From: Qipengyuania vulgaris
Lineage (GTDB): Bacteria; Pseudomonadota; Alphaproteobacteria; Sphingomonadales; Sphingomonadaceae
Length of the DNA: 64,000 bases
Assembly (NCBI GenBank): GCA_000756795.1
Contig: CCSI01000001.1
Location: 372,001 to 436,000 of the forward strand
Direction: 5' to 3'
A program made the position numbers and the translations under genes. The notes under the pieces are model-generated. The model was not told the origin of the DNA. It saw only the letters and a list, made by a program, of their open reading frames with translations, and did not search any database. This document shows, one piece after another, positions 51,904 through 61,142 of the stretch (its first letter is position 1; each line of letters begins with the position of its first letter).

Positions 51904-52083
51904 TCAGGCGTTGGGTGTGCTCTTGGTGACGCCGCTCGAGCCTTGCTCGATGTCATAGCCCTCGGTGTCGCCGGGGGCGCCGCGCTGGTCGGTCGGTGCC
52001 TGGTCCATCTGCGGCTCGGCCACGTTCTGCGGCTTGAACTTTTCGTCGTTCGGGGTCGGCTTGGTTGGGTCCTGTTGGCTCAT
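51904..52083 (-). CDS. Small disordered acidic protein, 59 residues
   Basis: Below usual gene-finding length but well supported: the ATG at 52083 is preceded by AAAAGGAGAGTAAAT, an excellent ribosome-binding site, and a terminator follows. The protein (MSQQDPTKPTPNDEKFKPQ start, TKSTPNA end) is rich in Pro, Gln, Asp and Gly with no hydrophobic core, so it is probably disordered. It is 45 bases downstream of the CPA2 antiporter and probably cotranscribed with it. Family and function unknown. Confidence 0.8.
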   Translation of the reverse strand: MSQQDPTKPTPNDEKFKPQNVAEPQMDQAPTDQRGAPGDTEGYDIEQGSSGVTKSTPNA

Positions 52084-52128
52084 ATTTACTCTCCTTTTGC
52101 CTAATCAACGGCTTGGGAGAGCAATCGT

Positions 52129-53889
52129 TCAACCATCCGCCGTGCTGGAGCGTAGCTTCGGCTTGTAGCCCAGCGCGCCTTCTTCCTCGATTTGCGCGCG
52201 GAATTCGTCGCGCTTTTCGTGGATGGAGGCGATGACCGGGCCCATGGCGACGCCGATGTCGACGAGGACCGCTTCGGACAGCTGCAATGTCGCTTCGAGC
52301 GCTTCAGGTACGGCGTGGCTGGCACCGGCGCGGTAGAGTTCGGCGGCGTGCGCAATGTCGCGGGCACGGGCGACGATGAGGAGATCGGGATATTCGCCGC
52401 GCAATTTGCGGACAAGACGCTCTGCAAGGACCGGTTCGTCCATGGTCAGGACTACAGCAAGTGCGTCTTCAATCCCGAGGTGGAGAAGCGCGTCGCCGCG
52501 TGCGGCATCGCCGAAGACAGCACGATAGCCCTGTCGTTTTGCGCTTTCGATTAGGTCCGCATCGCTGTCGAGCGCCACATAGGGCTTCTCGTGCTCGTCC
52601 AGCATCTGCGCCACAAGCCGTCCGACGCGGCCAGCGCCAACGATGATAACCTTGCGCTCGCCTTCGTCCTCGGGCGGAAGTTCTGGTGCTGGTTCGACCC
52701 TGCGCGCCACCACACGGCCAAGGCGAGCGAGTAATGGCGTGATAGTGAGACCGATGGCAGTCACGATCTGCCAGAATTGCGCGGTACCGGGCTGGATGAG
52801 CAGCGCCGAGCTGGCGGCGGCGAGTACGATGAGCGTGGTTTCCGACGGGCTCGCCATCAGGATGCCGGTCTCGGCTGCCGTGCTGCGCCGCGCTCCCATC
52901 AGGCGCAGGAGGACGCCGGTCAACAGCGCCTTGAAGACCAGCACGCCGACCACGGCTGTGGCGATCATGCCGAAATGTTCGGCGATGGTGGCAAGGTCGA
53001 TGCTCATGCCCACGGTGATGAGGAATATACCCAGCGCGAGACCCTTGAAGGGCTCCATGATGCTTTCGACCTCGGTGTGGTATTCGGTCTCGGCAATCAG
53101 CAGGCCTGCAATCAGCGCGCCGACGATGGGCGAGAGGCCGACGGCGGCTGTCGCGAGGCTCGACCCGATGACCACCAGCATCGCAGCGGCAAGGAATAGC
53201 TCGGGGCTCTTTGTGCGCGCGGCTTGCGCGAAGAGGCGGGGGAGGGCGAAACGGCCCACGATCATCATCACCGCGATCACCGCGGCGCCCTGCCACATGG
53301 TCGTTAGCAGGCCTTCCCAGCCCTCCGACGCGGCATTGGGTGCCATCGCGCCGAGGATGAAGACGATGGGGACGATCATGATGTCTTCGAACAGCAGCAT
53401 CGACAGGGCAGCGCGGCCGACTGGGCTCGACGTCCCGGAAATCGGCAGCACGATGGCGGTCGAGGAGAAGGCGAGCGCAAAGCCCAAAGCCAATGCGCCA
53501 ATCCAGTATTGCCCCATCATCGAGAGGACGATGGCAAGGCAGATGCCGCCAATCAGTAGTTCAGCGGCGCCAAGCCCGAAGACCAGCCTGCGCAATTGCC
53601 ACAGGCGTTTGAACGAGAGCTCCAGCCCGATGGCGAACAAGAGCAGGATGATCCCGAATTCGGCGAATAAATCTAGCGCCTCCGGGTCCGATATTGTGAC
53701 GTGTTCGAGCCATGGTCGCTCGAACACCATCTGGCCGAGGCCATAAGGCCCCACGAGAATGCCGATGAGGATGAACCCGATGACCGGCGTGATGCGGAAC
53801 CGGGTGAAAACGGGAATGACGATGCCCGCCGCGCCAAGGATGACGAGCGCGTCGGAAAGTGCAGGTGATGCCAGTTCGCCCGATGCCAT
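52129..53889 (-). CDS. CPA2 monovalent cation:proton antiporter with RCK domain (KefB/KefC-like)
   Basis: A 586-residue protein: about twelve membrane spans (residues 15-395) with the family blocks ITPVIGFILIGILVGP, LFAIGLELSFKRLW and SSTAIVLPI. A cytoplasmic RCK/TrkA-N domain (from about 415) opens with the nucleotide-binding VIIVGAGRVGR and includes AVFGDAARGDALLHLGI. Such transporters exchange K+ or Na+ for protons under control of NAD(H) or glutathione adducts. The KefC glutathione site is not certain. The small 59-residue gene follows in the same orientation. Confidence 0.9.
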   Translation of the reverse strand: MASGELASPALSDALVILGAAGIVIPVFTRFRITPVIGFILIGILVGPYGLGQMVFERPWLEHVTISDPEALDLFAEFGIILLLFAIGLELSFKRLWQLRRLVFGLGAAELLIGGICLAIVLSMMGQYWIGALALGFALAFSSTAIVLPISGTSSPVGRAALSMLLFEDIMIVPIVFILGAMAPNAASEGWEGLLTTMWQGAAVIAVMMIVGRFALPRLFAQAARTKSPELFLAAAMLVVIGSSLATAAVGLSPIVGALIAGLLIAETEYHTEVESIMEPFKGLALGIFLITVGMSIDLATIAEHFGMIATAVVGVLVFKALLTGVLLRLMGARRSTAAETGILMASPSETTLIVLAAASSALLIQPGTAQFWQIVTAIGLTITPLLARLGRVVARRVEPAPELPPEDEGERKVIIVGAGRVGRLVAQMLDEHEKPYVALDSDADLIESAKRQGYRAVFGDAARGDALLHLGIEDALAVVLTMDEPVLAERLVRKLRGEYPDLLIVARARDIAHAAELYRAGASHAVPEALEATLQLSEAVLVDIGVAMGPVIASIHEKRDEFRAQIEEEGALGYKPKLRSSTADG

Positions 53890-53939
53890 GGGTAAGCTCT
53901 AGCCAGCAGGTTTTACGAAGTCACGACGCTTGGAAAGTT

Positions 53940-55598
53940 TTAGCCACCGCCGGGATGCGCAGGACCGAGCGGTTCGCGGCGCGGGCGTGGCTTGCCGGGG
54001 TGTTTTCCGTCCTCGTCCCACTCGATGCGGTAGAGGTCGAAGCGGCGGTCGGCGAGATTACGCACGGTGCCCTCCGCGCGCGCCCATTGCAGGTCGGCAA
54101 GGTTCACGTCGCTGATTGTGAGCGTCTCGACATTTTCGGTGGATTCGGCGGCGATGCCATCGCGCGCAAAGGGGAAGTCGCAAGGTGTCAGGATGCAGCT
54201 TTGCGCATACTGGATGTCCATATTCCCGACGTTTGGCAAATTGCCGACATTGCCCGAGAGTACGACGAAGCACTGGTTTTCGATGGCGCGCGCCTGCCCG
54301 CAATAGCGCACGCGGAGGTAGCCCTGGCGGCTGTCGGTGCAGAACGGCACAAAGATGATGCGCGCGCCCTCGTCGGCGAGGCGGCGGCTGAGTTCGGGGA
54401 ATTCGCTGTCGTAGCAAATCTGCACGCCGATCGGGCCGCAATCGGTCTGGATCACCTCGACCTTGTCGCCGCCCTTGATGTTCCACCAGTAGCGCTCGTT
54501 CGGCGTGGGGTGGATTTTCTCCTGCGCATGGACCGAGCCATCGCGGAGGCAGACATAGGCGACATTGTGGATGTCCCCATCCTCCATTCGCGTCGGGTGG
54601 CTGCCGGCGATGATATTGATGTTGTAGCGCATCGCCATCTCGGAAATGTCGTCGCGCAGGCGCGGAGTGTATTCGGACAGGCGCTCGATCGCCTCTACGG
54701 GCGAGAGTTCCTTCTCCTCGAAACTCAGCAGCATGAGCGTGAAAAGTTCGGGAAAGACTATGAAGTCCGATTCGTAATCGCTTGCAACGTCTACGAAATA
54801 TGTAACGTGGCGCATGAATTCTTCGTAGTCTGCCACTTGGCGCGCCTGCAGCTGGCAGGTCGCCACGCGCACGGCCTCGACACCGCGCGGAATACGCTTC
54901 TTCACCGGCTGGTCGCGTTCGACATAGGGGTTGCGCCAGACCATCATCACGGCATTGGCCATGCTGGCCTTGTCCTCGGGTAGGTAGCCCTTCATGATGC
55001 GTTCCGGCTCGAAACCGTTGGCCATCTGGAAGCGCAACACGGGGTCGTGCAGCTTCTTTTCGACGACCTGGTTCAGGTAATCCTGCGGGCTTTCGACGCG
55101 CCTGCGATAGCGGCGATAATTCGGCATCCGTCCGGCGAAGACGATACCGGTCAGGTCATTCTCTTCGGCTAGCGCGCGACGCTCTTCGTATAGCCGCCGT
55201 CCGATGCGTACGCCGCGCACCTTTGGGTCGACACACATCTCGTAGCCATAGAGCCAGTCGCCGGTAGGGTCATGGCGGCTGCCGTAGCCATTGCCGGTAA
55301 TCTCATCCCAGTCGTGGTCCTGGAAGGCGAGGGCCTCGGCCAGCTGCATGGTCGCGCAATAGCCTACGACCTCGTCATCGAGCAGCGCGACGAAGCAACC
55401 TTCCTTGAAATTGTTGATCTGCCCTCGGATCTCGCCGTGGGTGTAGGCGGGCATGTCCTCGTAAACGCGCCGTACGAGGTTCGCTATGCCGGGGATGTCC
55501 TTGATCATCGCGTTGCGGACATCGAGCCGCTTCTGCCCGAACTTCTCCGAACCCTTGCGGCGAGTGGTGCGCTTCTTCGCTGGCTGCTTGGCCATCAA
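53940..55598 (-). CDS. GNAT acetyltransferase fused to a carbon-nitrogen hydrolase
   Basis: A 552-residue two-domain protein. Residues about 25-210 are a GNAT N-acyltransferase (VYEDMPAYTHGEIRGQIN, CVDPKVRGVRIGRRLYEER as the acetyl-CoA loop). Residues about 250-525 are a nitrilase-superfamily amidohydrolase with the Glu-Lys-Cys triad: Glu in FIVFPELF, Lys in HAQEKIHPTPNE and Cys in GVQICYDSEFPEL. This fusion recurs in proteobacteria but its substrate is not established. It probably takes an amide-containing metabolite. It ends in a Pro/Gly/Arg-rich tail. Confidence 0.92.
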   Translation of the reverse strand: MMAKQPAKKRTTRRKGSEKFGQKRLDVRNAMIKDIPGIANLVRRVYEDMPAYTHGEIRGQINNFKEGCFVALLDDEVVGYCATMQLAEALAFQDHDWDEITGNGYGSRHDPTGDWLYGYEMCVDPKVRGVRIGRRLYEERRALAEENDLTGIVFAGRMPNYRRYRRRVESPQDYLNQVVEKKLHDPVLRFQMANGFEPERIMKGYLPEDKASMANAVMMVWRNPYVERDQPVKKRIPRGVEAVRVATCQLQARQVADYEEFMRHVTYFVDVASDYESDFIVFPELFTLMLLSFEEKELSPVEAIERLSEYTPRLRDDISEMAMRYNINIIAGSHPTRMEDGDIHNVAYVCLRDGSVHAQEKIHPTPNERYWWNIKGGDKVEVIQTDCGPIGVQICYDSEFPELSRRLADEGARIIFVPFCTDSRQGYLRVRYCGQARAIENQCFVVLSGNVGNLPNVGNMDIQYAQSCILTPCDFPFARDGIAAESTENVETLTISDVNLADLQWARAEGTVRNLADRRFDLYRIEWDEDGKHPGKPRPRREPLGPAHPGGG

Positions 55599-55633
55599 TA
55601 CCCCGTCTTCAACTTATCGACCCCAAACGAAAA

Positions 55634-55658
55634 CGGGGCCGGCTTCACGCCGACCCCG
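55634..55658 (-). terminator. Rho-independent terminator of icd
   Basis: A 10-bp stem with a 5-base loop, read on the minus strand as CGGGGTCGGC / GCCGGCCCCG (one U-G wobble), then TTTTCGTTT. It lies 43 bases past the icd stop. Confidence 0.85.
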
Positions 55659-55701
55659 ATGATCTGGCTTATCCGGGTAACGACCCGGACGCGCTTGGGT
55701 T

Positions 55702-56922
55702 TCAGCCCCAATTCGCCATTTCGGCTTCGAGGCCTTCAACGATGGCTTCGAAGAACTGCTCGGTGGTCATCCAGCTCTGGTCCGGACCGATCAGCAGCGC
55801 GAGGTCTTTGGTCATCTTGCCGCTTTCGACGGTCTTGATGCAGACCTGCTCGAGCGTCTCGGCGAACTTCACCACGTCGGGCGTGTTGTCGAACTTGCCG
55901 CGATACATAAGGCCGCGCGTCCAGGCGAAAATGCTGGCGATCGGGTTGGTCGAGGTCGCCTTGCCCTGCTGGTGCTGGCGATAGTGACGGGTGACGGTGC
56001 CGTGGGCAGCTTCGGCTTCGACGGTCTTGCCATCGGGGGTCATCAGGACCGAGGTCATCAGGCCGAGCGAGCCGAAGCCCTGCGCGACGATGTCCGACTG
56101 CACGTCGCCGTCGTAGTTCTTGCAGGCCCAGACGAACTTGCCGTTCCATTTGAGCGCGGCTGCGACCATGTCGTCGATCAGGCGGTGTTCGTAGGTAAGG
56201 CCGTGCTTCTCGAACTCGGCCTTGTATTCGGCGTCGAACACTTCCTGGAACAGGTCCTTGAAGCGACCATCGTACTTCTTGAGGATGGTGTTCTTGGTCG
56301 ACAGGTACACCGGCCACTTGCGGTCGAGGCCGTAAGCGAAGCTGGCGCGCGCGAAGTCGCGGATGCTGTCGTCTAGGTTGTACATCGCCATGGCGACGCC
56401 GGGGCTCTGGAATTCGAACACGTCGAGATCGATGTTCTCGCCGTTCTCGCCTTCGAAGACGAGGCGCAGCTTGCCGGCGCCCGGGATCAGCGTGTCCGTG
56501 GCGCGATACTGGTCACCGAATGCGTGACGGCCGACCACGATAGGATCGGTCCAGCCCGGGACGAGGCGCGGCACGTTGTCGATAACGATCGGCTCGCGGA
56601 AGACCACGCCGCCGAGGATGTTGCGGATGGTACCGTTGGGCGAACGCCACATCTTCTTGAGGTCGAATTCTTCGACGCGCGCTTCATCGGGCGTGATGGT
56701 GGCGCACTTCACGCCGACGCCATGTTCCTTGATCGCGTTGGCGGCATCGACCGTGATCTGGTCATCGGTCTCGTCGCGCTTCTCGATCGAGAGGTCGTAA
56801 TATTTGAGGTCGACATCGAGGTAAGGAAGGATCAGCCGCTCGCGGATCCACTTCCAGATGATCTTCGTCATTTCGTCGCCGTCGAGTTCGACGATCGGGT
56901 TGGCTACCTTGATCTTGGCCAT
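55702..56922 (-). CDS. icd: NADP-dependent isocitrate dehydrogenase
   Basis: A 406-residue TCA-cycle enzyme producing 2-oxoglutarate, CO2 and NADPH. The sequence is the eukaryotic-like homodimeric type common in alphaproteobacteria: [14 protein letters not shown] at the start, [14 protein letters not shown], the substrate-binding [12 protein letters not shown], and [12 protein letters not shown] near the NADP site. The ATG at 56922 has AGGAAAC upstream. A single-gene unit with its own terminator. Confidence 0.97.
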   Translation of the reverse strand: MAKIKVANPIVELDGDEMTKIIWKWIRERLILPYLDVDLKYYDLSIEKRDETDDQITVDAANAIKEHGVGVKCATITPDEARVEEFDLKKMWRSPNGTIRNILGGVVFREPIVIDNVPRLVPGWTDPIVVGRHAFGDQYRATDTLIPGAGKLRLVFEGENGENIDLDVFEFQSPGVAMAMYNLDDSIRDFARASFAYGLDRKWPVYLSTKNTILKKYDGRFKDLFQEVFDAEYKAEFEKHGLTYEHRLIDDMVAAALKWNGKFVWACKNYDGDVQSDIVAQGFGSLGLMTSVLMTPDGKTVEAEAAHGTVTRHYRQHQQGKATSTNPIASIFAWTRGLMYRGKFDNTPDVVKFAETLEQVCIKTVESGKMTKDLALLIGPDQSWMTTEQFFEAIVEGLEAEMANWG

Positions 56923-57181
56923 GGGTTTCCTGTCTGTTCGGATTGAGTTGCGCGCGCTTTAGCAGAGACGTGGACGAGGGCAAGGTGGTCGGCCAATTCG
57001 CGCCTGCTGTGTCGAATTCAGCAAAAAATCAGGAATTCTCCCGATTGGGTGCCGTTGCCACTTGTGCGGGTGTGGACTATGCGGCGCTATCGCGGACTAG
57101 CCTTAGCCCGTGGTCGCAAATTGTATCGCAATCGGAAGAAGGATGGGGAGCGGGCGTGCTTGCGCTCGCATCGAGAGCAAT

Positions 57182-58549
57182 ATGTCTTTGAAAGACTATC
57201 TCGACACGAAAGTTCGCGATTCGATGGAGCACCGTCGGATCCAGCTTTATGCGATGCTGTTCCTGTTCGACGTCGCAATCGGTTTTGCCAGTTTCTGGCT
57301 GGCTGGGAAGGTGTACGTCGGCGAGAATGTCTCCATGCGCGCTATCCAGGTTATGCAGCTGACCGCGCCGATCTATCTCGTGATTGCGATTTATAACCGT
57401 GTCTATTCGATCGAAGCGCTGCAGAACTTGCGGTATGCGATCTGGCGGATGGGATTGGCGCTAGCATTTGCCGTCATGTTTTTCCTCGTCCTAACCTTTT
57501 ATGCCCGGACGAGCGCGGATTTCGCGCGAAGCACTTTTACGCTGGCGATTGCGATTGCGTTTCTGGGAATGGCGCTCGTCCGAATCTTCGTTTCCCTGAG
57601 GATCAAGAGCCAGTTCGGCGGCAGGGTCAGCAACATCCTGCTGATCGAGGATGGCGGTCCGGAAATCCGGCTGCCCGGGGCCGAGCGGGTGACTGCAGAC
57701 CCCTCCCTCGTGGAAAACGCCCAGACCAACCCCGAGGCGCTCGACATGCTTGGGCGAACGATGCTCTATAATGACAGGGTAATCGTCAGTTGTCCTATCG
57801 AACGCCGCGTATTCTGGACGCGGATCATGAGGGCCGCCGGGGTCCGGGGCGAAGTCGTGTCCGAAGCCTTGCAGGAACTGGGAGCGCTGGCGCTCGAACG
57901 GCACGATGGCTGGTCATTTCTCGTGGTGTCGGCAGGGCCGCTGGGACTACGCGACCGGCTGACAAAACGCGCAATCGATCTCGCTTTTACGATACCCGCA
58001 CTCATTTTCCTTGGGCCGATCATGCTGGTGGTGGCGCTCCTGATAAAGCTGGAGGACGGTGGGCCCGTTTTCTTCGTCCAGCCCCGGATGGGTCAGGGCA
58101 ATGTCATGTTCAACATGCTCAAGTTCCGCTCCATGAAGGTGGCGAAGCTGGACTCCGAAGGAGCGCGCTCAACCTCGCGGGATGACGACCGGGTCACGCG
58201 TATCGGCAAGTTTATCCGGCGCACCAGCATCGACGAACTGCCGCAGCTACTCAACGTGCTGCGGTCGGAGATGAGCCTGGTCGGGCCGCGTCCCCATGCC
58301 TTGGGGTCGCTCGCGAACGACAAGCTGTTCTGGGAAATCGATACCGACTACTGGCAACGCCATTCGCTCAAGCCCGGTTTGACTGGTTTGGCCCAGGTGC
58401 GGGGCTTCAGGGGCGCGACCGAGACCGAAGACCATCTCACGGACCGCTTGAATGCAGACCTCGAATACATTCGCAACTGGTCGCCATTGGCCGACATCCG
58501 TATCATTTTTGCAACGGCCCGTGTGCTCGTGCACCCGAATGCGTATTGA
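57182..58549 (+). CDS. Exopolysaccharide-initiating sugar transferase (polyprenyl glycosylphosphotransferase)
   Basis: A 455-residue protein: four N-terminal membrane spans, a soluble middle domain, another span (about 285) and the bacterial sugar-transferase domain. Its hallmarks are KRAIDLAFTIPALIFLGP, LKFRSM, RTSIDELPQLLNVLR and SLVGPRPH, ending with YIRNWS and RIIFATARVL. These enzymes load the first sugar phosphate onto undecaprenyl phosphate. The ATG at 57182 is preferred over an upstream in-frame codon at 57110. It starts the EPS cluster that continues to the window's end. Confidence 0.93.
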   Translation: MSLKDYLDTKVRDSMEHRRIQLYAMLFLFDVAIGFASFWLAGKVYVGENVSMRAIQVMQLTAPIYLVIAIYNRVYSIEALQNLRYAIWRMGLALAFAVMFFLVLTFYARTSADFARSTFTLAIAIAFLGMALVRIFVSLRIKSQFGGRVSNILLIEDGGPEIRLPGAERVTADPSLVENAQTNPEALDMLGRTMLYNDRVIVSCPIERRVFWTRIMRAAGVRGEVVSEALQELGALALERHDGWSFLVVSAGPLGLRDRLTKRAIDLAFTIPALIFLGPIMLVVALLIKLEDGGPVFFVQPRMGQGNVMFNMLKFRSMKVAKLDSEGARSTSRDDDRVTRIGKFIRRTSIDELPQLLNVLRSEMSLVGPRPHALGSLANDKLFWEIDTDYWQRHSLKPGLTGLAQVRGFRGATETEDHLTDRLNADLEYIRNWSPLADIRIIFATARVLVHPNAY

Positions 58550-58746
58550 TGACTATCCTGCGTAAAAAGACCGCAATATAAATAAATTAGACCAATCGCG
58601 GAACCATTGGGGGTTCCTGTGTTTGGTTTGGTTGTGCAGGTGCGGGAAAACCCTGCAATCGTATTTTAACCGGTTGCATCTAGGGGGAATCATTGCTAGC
58701 CAGCCGTTCGAATTCTCGCTTAAGAAGAAAAACTAGGAGATTACCT

Positions 58747-59007
58747 ATGAAGACCAGCCGCCTTCTCTCGGGCCTCGGTGCAGTAGCCATGGCGGTCGTT
58801 CCCGTCGCAGCTCAGGCCGGCACCCGTGCGGCCGACACCGGCGCCATCGCAGTTCAGCCCGTCAAGATGTCGGGTGTTGAGCGTGGTACCGAAACTGTGA
58901 CCACGAAGAGCGAACTTGGCGGCTCGGCCACCATCCTCGCTGTTCTCGCTGCTATTGCCGTCATCGTCGGCATCATCGTTGCAGTGGACGACGACACCAC
59001 CGACTAA
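58747..59007 (+). CDS. 86-residue exported membrane peptide of the EPS cluster
   Basis: The ATG at 58747 follows AGGAG. Residues 1-24 are a signal peptide (MAVVPVAAQAG), followed by a polar segment and a strongly hydrophobic C-terminal span (SATILAVLAAIAVIVGIIVAV) with an acidic tail VDDDTTD. It should sit in the inner membrane with most of the mature part outside. A strong terminator follows, so it may be abundant and separately transcribed. It lies between the initiating transferase and the polymerase/ligase gene. No family recognised. Confidence 0.85.
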   Translation: MKTSRLLSGLGAVAMAVVPVAAQAGTRAADTGAIAVQPVKMSGVERGTETVTTKSELGGSATILAVLAAIAVIVGIIVAVDDDTTD

Positions 59008-59032
59008 TCGGTCAGTCGAAAAGAATTCTTGA

Positions 59033-59064
59033 CCTCGCCGGCCCCGGTCGGCGAGGTTTTTCTT
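59033..59064 (+). terminator. Terminator after the 86-residue gene
   Basis: A perfect 8-bp stem CCTCGCCG / CGGCGAGG with an 8-base loop and TTTTTCTT. The next gene starts only 35 bases later, so read-through presumably feeds the downstream EPS genes. Confidence 0.9.
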
Positions 59065-59098
59065 GTTTGTAACAGTCGTTCCATTCCGCGGGGGTCTA

Positions 59099-60457
59099 GT
59101 GTCGACGCTGAAAAAAGATTCCGGCATCGCGCGCCTTGTTCGCGTACATCGCGACCTCGGCTGGCCACTCGTCGCGCTGCTTGTGGTCGCTGTCCTCCTG
59201 GGCGGGGGCGGCATCCGTCACGGACTGACCAATCTCGTCGTGCAGCTCGCCGCTCTGGCTGTAATTCTCCTGCAGCCGGGCATTGTGAAACGGTTCCTCA
59301 CCGAGGCTCCGCTTTGGCTTAAGGTTCTCGTACCGCTCACCATTCTGCTGCCGCTCATGCAATTGGTGCCGCTGCCCGCCGAACTGTGGCGCAGCTTGCC
59401 GGGCCGCGAGATGGCTGTCGAAACGCGAGACCTTATCGGTGTTGGCGAGGGCTGGTTCCCCGTCACGCTCGACCGCGCACGAACGCTGATTGCGCTGTTC
59501 GCGCTCGCAGGACCGCTGGCCATCATCATGTCCACAGCCGGACTGCGAAGCGACTGGCGGCGCAGTGCGCTGGTTTTGCTCGTCGCGCTGGCCTTCGCGC
59601 ACTTTGCGCTCGGCGTGCTGCAATTCGCAGTCGGTGACGACACTCTGCGTTTCTATGAAACCAATAGCGAAAGCGCTTTCTACGGCTTCTTTGTAGGCCA
59701 CATCGCCAGCGGCCTTTTCCTCGTCATAGGCTTGTGCGCACTGATTGGATTGTTCGCTTCGAAGAAGCGGACTTCGCTGGACCTGATGGTTTATCCCGCA
59801 GGTGCAGCCCTGCTCGTTATCGGGGTTATCCTGTCGAGTTCGCGTTCAGCGGTAGCTTTGTTGGCGCTGCCGGGTTTGTGGGTGCTCTGGCTAGGGTGGA
59901 AGGAGCTTCGGAACCTATCCCCGCGGGTCAGGTGGTCGGCAATCGGCGGCAGTGTGTTTTTCCTCGCTCTTGCCGCTGGTTTGATGGCCACCAACGACAG
60001 GTTGTCCCAGACCTGGGAGCGGTTTGAGGATTTTGAGGACTCGCGACCGGACATCTGGGAAGATACGATGGTCGGCATCGAACGATACTGGCCGGTCGGT
60101 AGCGGAATGGGCACTTTCGACGAGGTGTTCCAGGTCGAGGAATCGCTCGAAACCCTGCCTGCCAAAAAGGCTGCCAGGGCGCATAACGAATACATCGAGG
60201 TGGCGCTGGAAGCGGGGCTGTTCGGCATCCTGCTGATTGCTGGTTGGGTTGCAGGGCTGCTTTATTCCGCATATCGCGGGCTGCGCACGGTTCATGCGCC
60301 TGTAACGGTGGCGGCGGCAATGTCCTTGCTGTGTATAGCGCTTCAAGCGCTTATCTACTTCCCACTGCGCAATATGGCGGTCTTATGCATTGCAGGACTG
60401 CTTGTAGCTCTGCTAACGGCGCCGGTGACGATTAAGAGGGATCGGGTCAGTGAATAG
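59099..60457 (+). CDS. O-antigen ligase / polymerase family membrane protein
   Basis: A 452-residue protein with about eleven membrane spans. The Wzy/WaaL-type domain is in the C-terminal half: ILSSSRSAVALLALP, the large periplasmic loop with ERYWPVGSGMGTFDEVF and ARAHNEYIEVALEAGLFG (the conserved H-N-x-x-L-E region). In an EPS cluster it most likely polymerises repeat units. The start is uncertain; GTG 59099 after a G-rich site is taken. It overlaps the export lipoprotein gene by 8 bases. Confidence 0.87.
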   Translation: MSTLKKDSGIARLVRVHRDLGWPLVALLVVAVLLGGGGIRHGLTNLVVQLAALAVILLQPGIVKRFLTEAPLWLKVLVPLTILLPLMQLVPLPAELWRSLPGREMAVETRDLIGVGEGWFPVTLDRARTLIALFALAGPLAIIMSTAGLRSDWRRSALVLLVALAFAHFALGVLQFAVGDDTLRFYETNSESAFYGFFVGHIASGLFLVIGLCALIGLFASKKRTSLDLMVYPAGAALLVIGVILSSSRSAVALLALPGLWVLWLGWKELRNLSPRVRWSAIGGSVFFLALAAGLMATNDRLSQTWERFEDFEDSRPDIWEDTMVGIERYWPVGSGMGTFDEVFQVEESLETLPAKKAARAHNEYIEVALEAGLFGILLIAGWVAGLLYSAYRGLRTVHAPVTVAAAMSLLCIALQALIYFPLRNMAVLCIAGLLVALLTAPVTIKRDRVSE

Positions 60458-61139
60458 GATTTTTGCAGGTGGGCTGATGGCCCTCACTCTGCTTGTCGCA
60501 GGTTGCTTCAGCCCGTCTGATGGTCTGCCTGCAGGTGAAGATGCCTATCGCATCATTCCCGCCCAATCGAACGAAGTGAGCGTGCGTGAATACCGTATCG
60601 GTATTCTCGATGTGCTTTCGATCCGCACCTTTCAGGAACCTGAGCTGACCTTTGAACAGATTGCGGTAACGTCGGCTGGCACGATCAACTTCCCCTTCAT
60701 CGGCGAGATGGATGTCGTCGGCAAGACGCCTCAGGCGCTCAGTGACGAGATCGAGGCGGGTCTTGGCACCCGTTACATTCGTGACCCCCAGGTCGTGGTC
60801 GGGGTGATTAGTTCGGCCGAGCAGCGCGTGACAGTGGACGGTGAAGTCGTCCAGCCCGGCGTCTACGAGATTGCCGGCACCTCTTCGCTGATTGAATCGG
60901 TTGCGCGGGCGCGCGGGCTCAAATTCACCGGCGTGGACGACGAGGTGATCGTCTTCCGCATGATCGATGGCGAGCGCCACGGTGCCGTCTTCGATCTGCG
61001 CGCTATCCGCGAAGGCCGCGCCGAGGATCCCGAAATCATCGGTGGCGATCGGATCGTTGTGGGTTATTCTGCGCTTCGCGGCGCGTGGGAAGATTTCAAG
61101 GCGGCCGCGCCGATTTTCAACGTTTTCAGAAGGTTCTGA
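60450..61139 (+). CDS. Wza-like polysaccharide export lipoprotein
   Basis: A 229-residue outer-membrane lipoprotein (lipobox LLVAGC, Cys19). It contains the polysaccharide-export (Poly_export) domain with EYRIGILDVLSIRTFQEPEL and GTINFPFIGEMDVVGKT, then a SLBB segment (RVTVDGEVVQPGVYEIAG). These form the outer-membrane channel through which EPS leaves. GTG start at 60450, overlapping the upstream gene. It is short for Wza, closer to the two-domain ExoF/GumB type. Confidence 0.92.
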   Translation: MNRIFAGGLMALTLLVAGCFSPSDGLPAGEDAYRIIPAQSNEVSVREYRIGILDVLSIRTFQEPELTFEQIAVTSAGTINFPFIGEMDVVGKTPQALSDEIEAGLGTRYIRDPQVVVGVISSAEQRVTVDGEVVQPGVYEIAGTSSLIESVARARGLKFTGVDDEVIVFRMIDGERHGAVFDLRAIREGRAEDPEIIGGDRIVVGYSALRGAWEDFKAAAPIFNVFRRF

Positions 61140-61142
61140 TAA

